Shown one piece after another: positions 55,356 to 63,976 of a stretch of 64,000 bases of DNA. A program made the position numbers and the translations under genes. The notes under the pieces were generated by a model, which saw only the letters and a list, made by a program, of their open reading frames with translations, ran no database searches and was not told the DNA's origin. Position 1 is the first letter of the stretch; every line of letters begins with the position of its first letter. The DNA is from Streptomyces phaeolivaceus (GTDB taxonomy: Bacteria > Actinomycetota > Actinomycetes > Streptomycetales > Streptomycetaceae): assembly GCF_009184865.1 (NCBI RefSeq), contig NZ_CP045096.1, positions 5,704,001 to 5,768,000 on the forward strand, given 5' to 3'.

Positions 55356-55563
55356 CGGTTCCGGTCCCTTTGGCCAGCGGGCTGTGGCGACGCCAGGAGG
55401 ACTGAGCCTCACGTGCTAGCGCACCACCGGAGCGAAGAGCCTGGGCGCTGTCCTCCGCGAACCGCTTGGCCGCCTTGACAACGGCCGGGTCACGACGGAC
55501 TTCGTCGGCGGCGTGGATCCGGGCGGCAGCGAGGGCCAGGTGGTCGAGGTTGAGGCGAGACAT
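55348..55563 (-). CDS. 71-aa partner of the XRE-membrane protein
   Basis: A helical, charged protein (LDHLALAAARIHAADEVRRDP, then KAAKRFAEDSAQALRSGGAL, shown in part). The stop overlaps the start of the XRE-membrane gene by eight bases, so the two are translated together. Size and coupling fit an antitoxin or adaptor; no family is recognised. Confidence 0.65.
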   Translation of the reverse strand: MSRLNLDHLALAAARIHAADEVRRDPAVVKAAKRFAEDSAQALRSGGALAREAQSSWRRHSPLAKGTGTDE

Positions 55564-55753
55564 GGCAGTGGACCTTTCGTCGCTGATGGTGCTTGCGCGT
55601 GTGCAACATAGCGTCACTTAGTGTGTGGTGTCCGCACTATGGCGACATTGACGGCAACGGCGACACGCTCAGCTTCTGGGACCGCCTGAGTCGCAGGGGC
55701 TGGCGCAGCGCGTCGCAGGTTCTTCGGCGGTTGCCTGTGACGGTGGGTGAGAG

Positions 55754-56035
55754 TCATACGGCTCGGTCGAAGGCGTCGGGGCGGCACGGGTGTTGAGTGT
55801 GGCGTTCGAGGTAGCGGGCGTGTTCGGCGTCGGCGTCATAGCGCCACCGGTAGGCGCGGGCCGTTCGTTTGTAGCGGACGGTGTAAGCGGTGATCTGTGT
55901 TTTCGATCGTCGCGGGAGGCGAAGCCGGAGTACGGCCTGTACGTCGGCTTCGTTGCCGACATCAGCCGGGCCGACTGCCTGGCTCAATGCGTAGTACTCG
56001 TGATTGAGCGGATTCCTCCCCGTCGTGCGGCATAT
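55754..56035 (-). CDS. Hypothetical protein or fragment
   Basis: A minus-strand frame with normal codon bias reads EYYALSQAVGPADVGNEADV and RYKRTARAYRWRYDADAEHA, ending at 55754. No good start codon or ribosome binding site is seen below 56050, where the divergent gene begins, so the 5' end is uncertain. It may be the C-terminal remnant of a gene cut by the insertion relic whose end lies at 55700-55755. Confidence 0.4.
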   Translation of the reverse strand: MCRTTGRNPLNHEYYALSQAVGPADVGNEADVQAVLRLRLPRRSKTQITAYTVRYKRTARAYRWRYDADAEHARYLERHTQHPCRPDAFDRAV

Positions 56036-56054
56036 CCCTGCCAGGATCGGACGC

Positions 56055-57197
56055 GTGACATACGTAGTGACTGTGGACGCCCACATCCCGGAGGGCACTC
56101 CGGAGATGGACCCACTTCAGCGCACTGGCGCCGTGGCGCTCATCGAGGACGGATTCGACTCGGTCGGGGCTATCGAGGGACCCGACGGCATGGAAGTCGA
56201 TCTCCTCGACAGCATCGTGGCCGTCTACCCGGGCGGAGCGCTTCTGAAGGTTTTCGTGGATGCTCCGGCTCTGGAGTTCGCCGAGGAGGCCGTGCGCTCG
56301 GTCGTGGGTGAACTGCTGGAACGGTCCGAGCTGTTGGCTGACTGGCAGATCGAGCGATGTGAGGTCGAACTGCACCCGGAGCTCGCCCAGGAGAGTCTCG
56401 CCGCCGCCGACGGTCCCGATGCCCCGCCCGATGATGTGGCAGACCGTAAGGCTCGGCATACCGAGCGCCTCACGGCCGAGGACGACAGCGAGGGCTACGA
56501 CGCCGAGGCGAAAGCTGAGGCGGTACGCGGCCAGATGCTGGCACTGGCAGATGAACTACGTTCCTTCTCGCCCGTGATATTCGGCGTCCTGGACGACGAA
56601 GACGACGAGGAGGAAGACGGCGACACCGAGTTCGCTGTCTCGCCGGAGGACGCCAAACTCGCTGCCGGTGCCTTGGTGTACGCGACGGACATCCTGGTGG
56701 ACGAGCTGTTCCAAGACGTGCAGACTCTGACGGAGGAGGACACCACCGCTGCGGAATGCGACGGTCCCCTGTGGCACTTCGAGGACCTTCCCGAGCGGTA
56801 CGCCCTCCAGTACGACGCCCGTTTCGCCCGCCGCTTCCTTGTGACGGTGATCGCCATGACCACCCGCTTCACGGATGGCAGCTTCCAGCAGCTGAGCTGC
56901 GTCGCCGAGGAGCTCGCGCTGAAGCTGTTGTTGAACGAGACGAACGTGAGCCTGGAGACTTTCGGGCTGCTCGACGACGGTGTCTCGGCCGCGCTCGACT
57001 CGTTCGCCGACAACGTCTACGAGGACATGGACCACGAGTGGCTCTATGACGACTCCATGGACGGCATCGACGAGAGCGCCGTCGGAGCGGCTCTTGGTGT
57101 CGCGCCGATGGCGTTCAAGGCGTGGTTCACTCCGTTCAACGAGGGAAGGTACGTCCATCCGTCCGCGGCTGATGAGCCAGAGGGGGCGGCGCAGTGA
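56055..57197 (+). CDS. Acidic hypothetical protein
   Basis: 380 residues from GTG 56055, with AGGA nine bases upstream. The N-terminal 100 residues are a ferredoxin-like alpha/beta region (TYVVTVDAHIPEGTP, VVGELLERSELLADWQIERC). A charged linker (about 120-150) follows, then a helical domain with a strongly acidic patch DDEDDEEEDGD near 190 and a conserved-looking FTDGSFQQLSCVAEELALKL. I do not recognise it. It is convergent with the type ISP enzyme gene, 84 bases apart. Confidence 0.7.
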   Translation: MTYVVTVDAHIPEGTPEMDPLQRTGAVALIEDGFDSVGAIEGPDGMEVDLLDSIVAVYPGGALLKVFVDAPALEFAEEAVRSVVGELLERSELLADWQIERCEVELHPELAQESLAAADGPDAPPDDVADRKARHTERLTAEDDSEGYDAEAKAEAVRGQMLALADELRSFSPVIFGVLDDEDDEEEDGDTEFAVSPEDAKLAAGALVYATDILVDELFQDVQTLTEEDTTAAECDGPLWHFEDLPERYALQYDARFARRFLVTVIAMTTRFTDGSFQQLSCVAEELALKLLLNETNVSLETFGLLDDGVSAALDSFADNVYEDMDHEWLYDDSMDGIDESAVGAALGVAPMAFKAWFTPFNEGRYVHPSAADEPEGAAQ

Positions 57198-57281
57198 GTT
57201 GTCCCGCTTCCTGAGGCTCCTTACGCAGGCTGGTTCTGCCGGAGCGACGGGCCCGACAGTAGAAACGAGCTGCTGTTTCGC

Positions 57282-60200
57282 TCACAGGTCGAATAGTGCG
57301 TCGCCCGCGTCCGATGTCGCCTTCAGTGCCTTGGTCGCCTCTGTGGGCACGGGAAGGACGCCCGCCGTGGTCAGATCTGCCACCGTGATCAGTTGGCCCG
57401 CGCACACCTCATTGAAGAGGTCGGCCTGTGCCGGCCCCCCCTGCACGAGCAGGCCGAGGACGTTCAGCAGCTCCAGCAGTTCCGTGGTCCATGAGGGAAG
57501 CCAGCGCCGAGCGAACTCATGGTCCAGTTCGAGGCGTCGCTTGCCGGCGGGGTTCCTTCGGCGGTAGCCAAACCACTTGTCGAGAACGTTCATCCCGGAC
57601 ACTTCGTATTCCCGGACCGCGAGAGGCACCGGACTGATCCGTCCACTGCCGACCCACAGGTCCTGTGTCACGGGGTCGTACGCCAACTTCTCCGGCATGG
57701 CTTCCGTATCGTCCGGAATCTCCGCGACGCATCGGGGGCGGTCGCGTGGCAGCAATACCCTGCCGTACGGCCTCCCGGCTGTCTCGTCGGCATACCGCTC
57801 GCCGTAGGTGTGCAGCCACAGGACCCGCTGGCCGATGGCAACCGCCTGCTCCCACAGACAGAGGTCAGCGGTGAGGGGTATGCGCGGGCCAGGGACTTCG
57901 AGGTCTTCCTGGAATCGGGCCGTGTACTCCGGATGGGACGCGAGTGCGGCAATGTAGGCCAGGAGGTCTTCAGCGACGACCGGTACTCCGAACCGCCTGG
58001 CGAGCAGGGGGAGTAGACCGGGCGTGACGTTGGGCAGCGTGCCGGCGGCGTTGCGGTAGAGAGGACGGGCGCAACCGCTGCGGTTGTTGAAGTAGTGCAT
58101 GTCGGGAATGAGGGCACTGAAGACCAGCGCCGGCCCGTTGACCAGCGGGTGGGCATTCTGCTCGATGGTGTAGACCTGTCGGTCGCTCCGGACTCGCCAG
58201 AGGTCTGCTCTGCCGCGTTCCATCAATCGGCTGTCCGGCAGGACGTACTGCCGGTCGAACGACCGGAATCCTATGCGCACCGTTTGAGTGTTTGTCCTGT
58301 GCTCGGTGGCGAGCGTTGTCCGTCCATGCGATTCCACCCCAGGCAGGGGCGGGACACTGTCATCGGGCGTTCGCTCTCCCGAGTCTCCGAGCATCTTGGC
58401 GCGCCTCTCGGTGTCCGCAGCGACGAAGCGCCGCCACCGTTCATGGAGCGTGTCCTCGTCCGGCGCATAGACCCACATGCGCCCCGGAGTGACGCCACGT
58501 GACGACCACGGCATCAGATCTCTCAGCTGCGGGCAGGACTCCCACAGGTCGCTGCCGGGCGGCAGGAAAGCATCCGTCTTGCCCGTGGCGCACTCGCGCC
58601 ATTCGGAGTCGTCGAGCCTGAGGGCCGCCAGACGTTCGATCTTCTCGTCGCGGCGCCCGGCGACCTTGAGGTGCCTTACTTTTGCGGTCTGCTGCGCTGT
58701 CCGCGGCCTGGGGCTGTTCCGCCATCGTACGAAGATCGCGATGCACAGCTCCTGCGCGACCTCGGGGAATATGCGGGTCGCGACATCAGCTCGGTGGCCC
58801 TCCGGCGACAGGTCGATGATCCAGCCCTCGTCGGCGGTTTCACGCAGATAGCGCCGCATTCCGGCGAACGCCCGCCCTTTGAGCCATGCCTTAGGAGTGA
58901 TCAGCGCGACCACGCCGAAAGGTACGTCGTCGTGTGCGTCGAAGACCTTCCAGGTGGCCCAGCGCCAGAAGTAGACGTAGAGGTTGGCGATCTTCGACTC
59001 GTACCTGCCGTTACCGGGTTGCCGGAAGGCCCCCAGCGGGGCAGGGATGTCCGCCTCGGGTTCCCCTCGCTCCACCCACTTGCCCGCACCCCGTTTCACG
59101 GCGTCGTGGGGCGGGTTGCCCATGACGACCATGACACGCTCGTCTCTCTTTACCTGGTTGGCCTGGCGGCGGGATTCTGCGAGTGCTCGGTAGGTGTGGG
59201 GGATCCAGTTGAACTCAGCTGTCGGGCTGTCCAGGGCATCGGCCACCAACAGCCTGAGTCCCTGGGCGGGGGCCGCGGACCCGTACTTCTTGAGCATGGC
59301 GTGCATGCGCAGTTCTGCGACGGCGAACGGGCCGACCTGCATCTCGAAACCGACCAGTCGACGCCCCACCATCTCTCGCAGGCGAGGGCCCACCGCGCCT
59401 GGTCCCTCTTCTTCAGCGATGGTCTCGGCAGCGAGCTCCAGTGCCGACAGCAGGAAGGTGCCGGTGCCCATGGCCGGATCGACAAGGACCACATCAGGGG
59501 AGGCGAAGCCGGAAGGAATATGGAAGCCCTCCCGCCTCAGGACGTCCTCGACCAGCCGGGCCATGGCCGAGACGACGCCATGTGGTGTGTAGTACGAGCC
59601 TGTACGTATCCGCAGCTCAGGGTCGTAAATCTGAAGGAAGTGTTCGTAGAGCAGGAAGTAGGCATCGCCTGTTCCGTCGTCCAGCACGTCCCATCTGACC
59701 GCCCCGATGACACGGAGCAGTGTGTTGAGCGTGGTGGAGAGTCCCGCGACCGAGTCTCCGGCGAGGACATCCAGCGCCTGGCCCATAAGTGAGTGCTTCT
59801 TGCCCAGCTTCGTGGCGATACTGTGCATGGTCTCGCCCTCGAAGGTGATCTCCTCCACCCGAGCGAGCAGAAGCGCGAACACGACGGCTTGACCGTACTG
59901 TTCGATGAATTCGGCGTCGGTCGCCTCCGGGAACAGCAAGTGTCGCCAGTCCTTGGCCAGCTTTGTAAAGGCTGGCAGACGGCGTCGGCTCTTTTCCTGC
60001 GCGATCGCCTCACCGACCTCTTCCGACAGCAGTTGGCACAGTCCTGCGACTGCTCGGATGAGCTGGCTCGTGGTGCGGGGCGTCTGCGGCTCCCAGGTCA
60101 GGAAGTCGTACAACACCCGCGCAAGCGCCCCGTCGGCGGGAGCAAGCCGGGCGCCGGAGGTGAGGACCGAGCCGCGCAGGTAGGCCACTTCTCCAACCTG

Positions 60201-60602
60201 TTGGCCCTGCTGGTGGACAGAAAACTCGTTGCCGTCACAGAGCAGTACGTTGTTGAGCAGCCGTAGTTTCGCCCACTGCCCGGCGTTGCGGCCTGTGTAG
60301 ACGGACGGGTCGGCCTGGGTGCCCGGCTTCTTGAGCTCGATGTAACCGACGAGAGCGCCGCCGACCTCAACCGCATAGTCAGGGCGGGCTCCCATGTCGA
60401 CGAGCGGTACCTCGCCGATGAGGGTGACGCCCAGACCGAGGCCACGGCATACAGACCGGATCATGTTCTCCAGCGGTCCCCGGAGCTGGTCCTCCTGCCA
60501 CCCGCTGCCTCTCAGCTTCGGCGTGACCTCCGCTCCAAACGCGGACACAGCGGCCTGGACTGCCTGTTCGAAGCTGTCATGGATCCTGCGTCGGGCACTC
60601 AT
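57282..60602 (-). CDS. Single-chain type ISP/IIG-like restriction-methylation enzyme
   Basis: 1106 residues from ATG 60602. The N-terminal PD-(D/E)xK nuclease shows Asp75 in RPDYAV and Glu89-x-Lys91 in GYIELKKPG. A helical connector (about 110-330) leads to the N6-adenine methylase with motif I DPAMGTGTF near 375 and catalytic NPPH near 494. The C-terminal 450 residues match the type ISP C-terminal specificity domain (for example GFRSFDRQYVLPDSRLM, and NRSGCARPLY). There is no helicase, so it is closer to type IIG/IIL than to true type ISP. One polypeptide could modify and cut its target by itself. It is the last gene before the right end. Confidence 0.9.
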   Translation of the reverse strand: MSARRRIHDSFEQAVQAAVSAFGAEVTPKLRGSGWQEDQLRGPLENMIRSVCRGLGLGVTLIGEVPLVDMGARPDYAVEVGGALVGYIELKKPGTQADPSVYTGRNAGQWAKLRLLNNVLLCDGNEFSVHQQGQQVGEVAYLRGSVLTSGARLAPADGALARVLYDFLTWEPQTPRTTSQLIRAVAGLCQLLSEEVGEAIAQEKSRRRLPAFTKLAKDWRHLLFPEATDAEFIEQYGQAVVFALLLARVEEITFEGETMHSIATKLGKKHSLMGQALDVLAGDSVAGLSTTLNTLLRVIGAVRWDVLDDGTGDAYFLLYEHFLQIYDPELRIRTGSYYTPHGVVSAMARLVEDVLRREGFHIPSGFASPDVVLVDPAMGTGTFLLSALELAAETIAEEEGPGAVGPRLREMVGRRLVGFEMQVGPFAVAELRMHAMLKKYGSAAPAQGLRLLVADALDSPTAEFNWIPHTYRALAESRRQANQVKRDERVMVVMGNPPHDAVKRGAGKWVERGEPEADIPAPLGAFRQPGNGRYESKIANLYVYFWRWATWKVFDAHDDVPFGVVALITPKAWLKGRAFAGMRRYLRETADEGWIIDLSPEGHRADVATRIFPEVAQELCIAIFVRWRNSPRPRTAQQTAKVRHLKVAGRRDEKIERLAALRLDDSEWRECATGKTDAFLPPGSDLWESCPQLRDLMPWSSRGVTPGRMWVYAPDEDTLHERWRRFVAADTERRAKMLGDSGERTPDDSVPPLPGVESHGRTTLATEHRTNTQTVRIGFRSFDRQYVLPDSRLMERGRADLWRVRSDRQVYTIEQNAHPLVNGPALVFSALIPDMHYFNNRSGCARPLYRNAAGTLPNVTPGLLPLLARRFGVPVVAEDLLAYIAALASHPEYTARFQEDLEVPGPRIPLTADLCLWEQAVAIGQRVLWLHTYGERYADETAGRPYGRVLLPRDRPRCVAEIPDDTEAMPEKLAYDPVTQDLWVGSGRISPVPLAVREYEVSGMNVLDKWFGYRRRNPAGKRRLELDHEFARRWLPSWTTELLELLNVLGLLVQGGPAQADLFNEVCAGQLITVADLTTAGVLPVPTEATKALKATSDAGDALFDL

Positions 60603-61017
60603 ACCGCCCCATCCCCCAAGGCGGGCAGATCCGGCCGACGTCAGGTCGGTGCGGCTATCTGCCGCACCTTGCTCCCGTCGGGGTCGGACTTCATTCCGGC
60701 CCTCGCTGTTCCATGACCGTAGGAGGGGAGCGCGGGGCGCAAGGAGGGTGCATGCGAGGGCGCATGGAGGCGCGTATCCGCGCAATATGCGCCGATGCCG
60801 GACTGGCACTGAGGCGTTGGATGCGCCCGGTCAAGACGTCGCGAGGCGGCGGGCGGTTGTCCAGGGAGGTCGTCTGGTGTTCAGCCGGATTGCCGAGACG
60901 AATCAGAAGCACGACTCCCGAGCGCATGGCGCCCAGTTCACGAACGCGCACATGAGAGGGGTGTAGGGATGTGGTGGTCAGGTGGGTGCGGCTGCTGCTC
61001 GCTGGGAGACCCGGACC
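60603..61017. other. Right terminal region of the element, no gene seen
   Basis: About 415 bases upstream of the type ISP enzyme gene. It should hold that promoter. No reading frame is convincing. Confidence 0.5.
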
Positions 61018-61045
61018 AAGATCTTCTCCCAGATTTCTCCCAAGC
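61018..61045. repeat. Right copy of the 28-bp integrase arm repeat
   Basis: Identical to 11778-11805, in direct orientation, 63 bases from the exact core of attR. The TCTCCCAGATTTCTCCC portion contains two TTCTCCC-like units about eleven bases apart. Confidence 0.7.
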
Positions 61046-61059
61046 CATCTCCAGGAACG

Positions 61060-61156
61060 ACTCAGGGGCCCGACCCGCTAAGCGGATCAGGCCCCTGACC
61101 TGGTATTTCAGCTGTCGGGGTGGCGGGATTTGAACCCACGACCTCTTCGTCCCGAA
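61060..61156. repeat. attR: right end repeat overlapping tRNA-Pro
   Basis: Matches 11581-11677 over 97 bases with four mismatches; 61109-61156 is the exact 48-bp core. The element supplies the 3' half of the tRNA and its terminator, so the tRNA stays functional. Core-to-core distance is 49,479 bases, the size of the element. Confidence 0.92.
61064..61096 (-). terminator. Terminator of the tRNA-Pro gene
   Basis: Stem AGGGGCC/GGCCCCT with an inner CCGC/GCGG pair, about 20 bases after the tRNA 3' end. The left repeat has the same hairpin with one mismatch at 11585-11617. Confidence 0.7.
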
Positions 61157-61188
61157 CGAAGCGCGCTGCCAAGCTGCGCTACACCCCG
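61115..61188 (-). tRNA. tRNA-Pro(CGG)
   Basis: 74 bases. The acceptor stem CGGGGTG pairs with CACCCCG, the anticodon stem CTTCG/CGAAG encloses TTCGGGA with anticodon CGG, and the T arm has GGTTCAAATCC. No CCA is encoded. The 5' part is chromosomal and the 3' part (61115-61156) comes from the element. Confidence 0.95.
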
Positions 61189-61217
61189 ATTGTCGCTGCT
61201 CGTCGCGGCGACGTCGT

Positions 61218-62051
61218 TTACTTTAGCCCACCGTTGGCCGGAGACGAAATCCGGTTTTCGGGGCGTCGGTCGTGGCGGCTGGGGCGCCCCCGGCGGGGGT
61301 GTACGAGGTCGGGGCGGAGGTGGTCGACGACGATGAGGAGGAGCGCGAGGGCGTAGGAGGCGAGGCCCAGGAGGAGGGCGTTGCCGAGGGTGCTCTTGTA
61401 GCCGTGCTGGTCGACGTCCAGGAACGGGTAGAGGTACGGGGCCGGCCAGTCGGGGGTCACCAGCGCGGCCCGGCCGAGTGTGAACACCAGGTACGCCAGC
61501 GGGTAGATCAGCCACGCCGCCGCATGGCTCAGGCGTGGCGGCGACGGGCGGGTCAGCAGCAGCCAGTCCGCCACCACCGCGAGGGGGATCGCCGTGTGGA
61601 AGGCCGCGTTCGTCACCGCGAGCCAGCCGGTGGGGTCGACCGGGGCGCCCGTCGGCGTCGTCGTCATGGAGAACGTCGCCGGGTCCCGCATCAGGATCAG
61701 GTGGTACACCAGCGCCGCGATCACGGCGTAGAGAACCGTGCCGCCGGTCACCCAGGACGGCAGGGGGCGGCTGGCCGACCACGCGCGGCGGGCCGAGACG
61801 GCGAAGACCAGCGCCACCAGGGCCGTGCTCTGGACCGAGAAATGGCTGAAGGCGCGCAGCGGGCTGCCCAGCACCATCTCGGTCACCACGGCCCCGGCCG
61901 CCGCCAGCGCGACCAGGGCGCGGCACACCGCCGCCAGTGGGCGTCGGGCCGGTGCCACCACCGCCGTCGCGGGCACGACGGATGTCACCGGTGCGGGAAT
62001 GCCCGAGATCGCGGGCAGGTCGGGGATGTCCCTCGGTATCGGTGCGGTCAT
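61218..62051 (-). CDS. Pr6Pr family membrane protein
   Basis: 277 residues from ATG 62051 (GTG 62060 possible). After a 45-residue Pro/Ala/Val-rich N-terminus there are six to seven membrane helices with the family features FSHFSVQST, AFHTAIPLAVVADWLL and FLDVDQHG. This FAR-17a/AIG1-like family is common in actinobacteria and has no proven function in bacteria. The C-terminus is Arg-rich and cytoplasmic. It is the first chromosomal gene after the tRNA. Confidence 0.88.
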   Translation of the reverse strand: MTAPIPRDIPDLPAISGIPAPVTSVVPATAVVAPARRPLAAVCRALVALAAAGAVVTEMVLGSPLRAFSHFSVQSTALVALVFAVSARRAWSASRPLPSWVTGGTVLYAVIAALVYHLILMRDPATFSMTTTPTGAPVDPTGWLAVTNAAFHTAIPLAVVADWLLLTRPSPPRLSHAAAWLIYPLAYLVFTLGRAALVTPDWPAPYLYPFLDVDQHGYKSTLGNALLLGLASYALALLLIVVDHLRPDLVHPRRGRPSRHDRRPENRISSPANGGLK

Positions 62052-62118
62052 GCGGCTCACGCTAGGACGCCCCGATGAAACGGGCTATTCGGGGCGATCC
62101 GTACGGGTCAACATTCCC

Positions 62119-62173
62119 GGGTGCCGGGTGCCGGGTGCCGGGTGCCGGGTGCCGGGTGCCGGGTGCCGGGTGC
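62119..62173. repeat. 7-bp tandem repeat GTGCCGG
   Basis: Seven to eight nearly perfect copies in the gap between the Pr6Pr and phosphoesterase genes. Probably a variable-number repeat. Confidence 0.85.
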
Positions 62174-62335
62174 GGCCGGTGAGGGCGGCGCCATTGGCGG
62201 CACTCTCGCCACCGCCCCCCTTCCCCGGCAGCCCCCGAAGGCCCTCCGTGCATGCCCCTCCGTGCATGCCCCGTCCGTGCATGCCCCCTCCGTGGAGGCG
62301 ACCTCCCCGCCGCCCCCTCCCGCCCGGCCCGCGCC

Positions 62336-63274
62336 TCACCCAGCCGAGTCCTCCCGCCCGACCAACGTCAGCAACGAAGCCTCCGGCGGGCAGGCGAACC
62401 GCACCGGGGTGTAGCGGTTCGTGCCGCAGCCGGCCGAGACGTGCATGTACGCGGTGCGGCCGTCGGCCGTGTGCGTGGAGAGGCCCTTCACTCGCTCCGT
62501 GTCGAGGTCGCAGTTGGTGACGAGGGCGCCGTAGAAGGGGATGCAGAGCTGCCCGCCGTGTGTGTGGCCGGCCAGGATCAGGGGGTAGCCGTCGGCGGTG
62601 AAGGCGTCGAGGGTGCGGAGGTACGGGGCGTGGACCACGCCCAGGGAGAGATCGGCGTAGTCGGACGGGCCGCCGGCCACCCGGGCGTAGCGGTCCCGCT
62701 TGATGTGCGGGTCGTCGAGACCGGTCAGCTCGACCGACATGCCCTCGACCTTCAGCGTGCCGCGGGTGTTGGTGAGGTTGAGCCAGCCCGCCCCGTCGAA
62801 GCCGTCGCGCAGGTCCTCCCACGGGTTGTGGATGGCGCCGACCACCGGCTTGTTGCCGTTCAGACCGTGGCGGCCCTGGGCCTTTTCCAGGAGGTAACGG
62901 GCGGGGTTGCGCAGCTTGGGGCCGTAGTAGTCGTTCGAGCCGAAGACGTACGCGCCCGGGAACTCCATCAGCGGGCCCAGCGCGTCCAGCACCTCGGGGA
63001 CGCCCTCGGGGTCGGAGAGGTTGTCCCCGGTGTTGAGCACGAAATCGGGGCGCAGCCCGGCCAGGGAACGCAGCCAGCGCTGCTTCTTGCGCTGCCCGCT
63101 CACCATGTGGATGTCGGAGACCTGAAGTATCCGCAGTGGCCGCATGCCCGGTGGCAGCACCGGTACCGTCACCCGCCGCAGTCGGAAGGAGCGGGCCTCG
63201 AAACCCGCCGCGTACACCACACCGGCGGCACCGACCGCCGCGATCCCCAGAGGTACTCCGTATCGCGCTCGCAT
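62336..63274 (-). CDS. Membrane-anchored metallophosphoesterase
   Basis: 312 residues. One N-terminal hydrophobic helix (about 7-25) anchors the protein or is an uncleaved signal. The calcineurin-like core has VSDIHMV, NTGDNLSD, GSNDYYGP and AGHTHGGQ, which supply the two-metal site. Family members hydrolyse phosphoesters such as UDP-diacylglucosamine or phospholipids; the substrate is not known here. The gene is divergent from gatB/yqeY-like and is chromosomal core. Confidence 0.93.
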   Translation of the reverse strand: MRARYGVPLGIAAVGAAGVVYAAGFEARSFRLRRVTVPVLPPGMRPLRILQVSDIHMVSGQRKKQRWLRSLAGLRPDFVLNTGDNLSDPEGVPEVLDALGPLMEFPGAYVFGSNDYYGPKLRNPARYLLEKAQGRHGLNGNKPVVGAIHNPWEDLRDGFDGAGWLNLTNTRGTLKVEGMSVELTGLDDPHIKRDRYARVAGGPSDYADLSLGVVHAPYLRTLDAFTADGYPLILAGHTHGGQLCIPFYGALVTNCDLDTERVKGLSTHTADGRTAYMHVSAGCGTNRYTPVRFACPPEASLLTLVGREDSAG

Positions 63275-63461
63275 GTGTCCATCGTGTCAGACCCCGCCGG
63301 ATCCGAACGTCGGCCTGTGGATAACCGCCGACCACCACCGCCGAACGTCACCGCTCGCCAACTCCCCCTGTGGACAACCCACTCCGCCTTTGTCCCCACA
63401 TCCGCACACGCCAGCGAAATCAGGGCGCGCCGCCCGCACCACACCTGCGACAATCGACCCC

Positions 63462-63929
63462 ATGACCACGCTCAAGTCGAAGCTGCAGGCAGACCTCAAC
63501 GCCGCCATCAAGGAGCGCGACGAGCTCCGCTCCTCGACGCTCCGGCTGACCCTCACCGCGATCACCAAGGAAGAGGTCGCGGGCAAGGAGAAGCGCGAGC
63601 TCTCCGACGACGAGGTGCTCAAGGTGATCACCAAGGAGGCGAAGAAGCGCCGCGAGGCCGCGGACGCCTTCGCCCAGGGCGGTCGTACGGAGTCGGCCGA
63701 GCGGGAGAAGGCGGAGGGCGAACTGCTCGCCGAGTACCTGCCCAAGCAGCTGTCCGACGAGGAGCTGAACCAGATCGTCGTGCAGGCCGTCGAGGAGGCC
63801 AAGGCCGCCGGTGCCGAGGGCCCGCGCGCGATGGGCCAGGTCATGAAGATCGTCAATCCGAAGGTGGCCGGCCTCGCCGAGGGAGGCCGGGTCGCCGCCC
63901 TCGTCAAGCGGCAGCTGACGGGCAGCTGA
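63462..63929 (+). CDS. GatB/YqeY domain protein
   Basis: 155 residues from ATG 63462. The whole protein is the YqeY domain (LKSKLQADLNAAIKERDELR, ALVKRQL at the end), which resembles the tRNA-binding tail of the amidotransferase subunit GatB. Free-standing YqeY proteins are thought to act in tRNA-dependent amidation or tRNA quality control, without direct proof. The gene is chromosomal. Confidence 0.95.
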   Translation: MTTLKSKLQADLNAAIKERDELRSSTLRLTLTAITKEEVAGKEKRELSDDEVLKVITKEAKKRREAADAFAQGGRTESAEREKAEGELLAEYLPKQLSDEELNQIVVQAVEEAKAAGAEGPRAMGQVMKIVNPKVAGLAEGGRVAALVKRQLTGS

Positions 63930-63976
63930 CCGGACCGCGCGACCGACTGACGCGCGTCACAGCAGAACGGCGGTGG

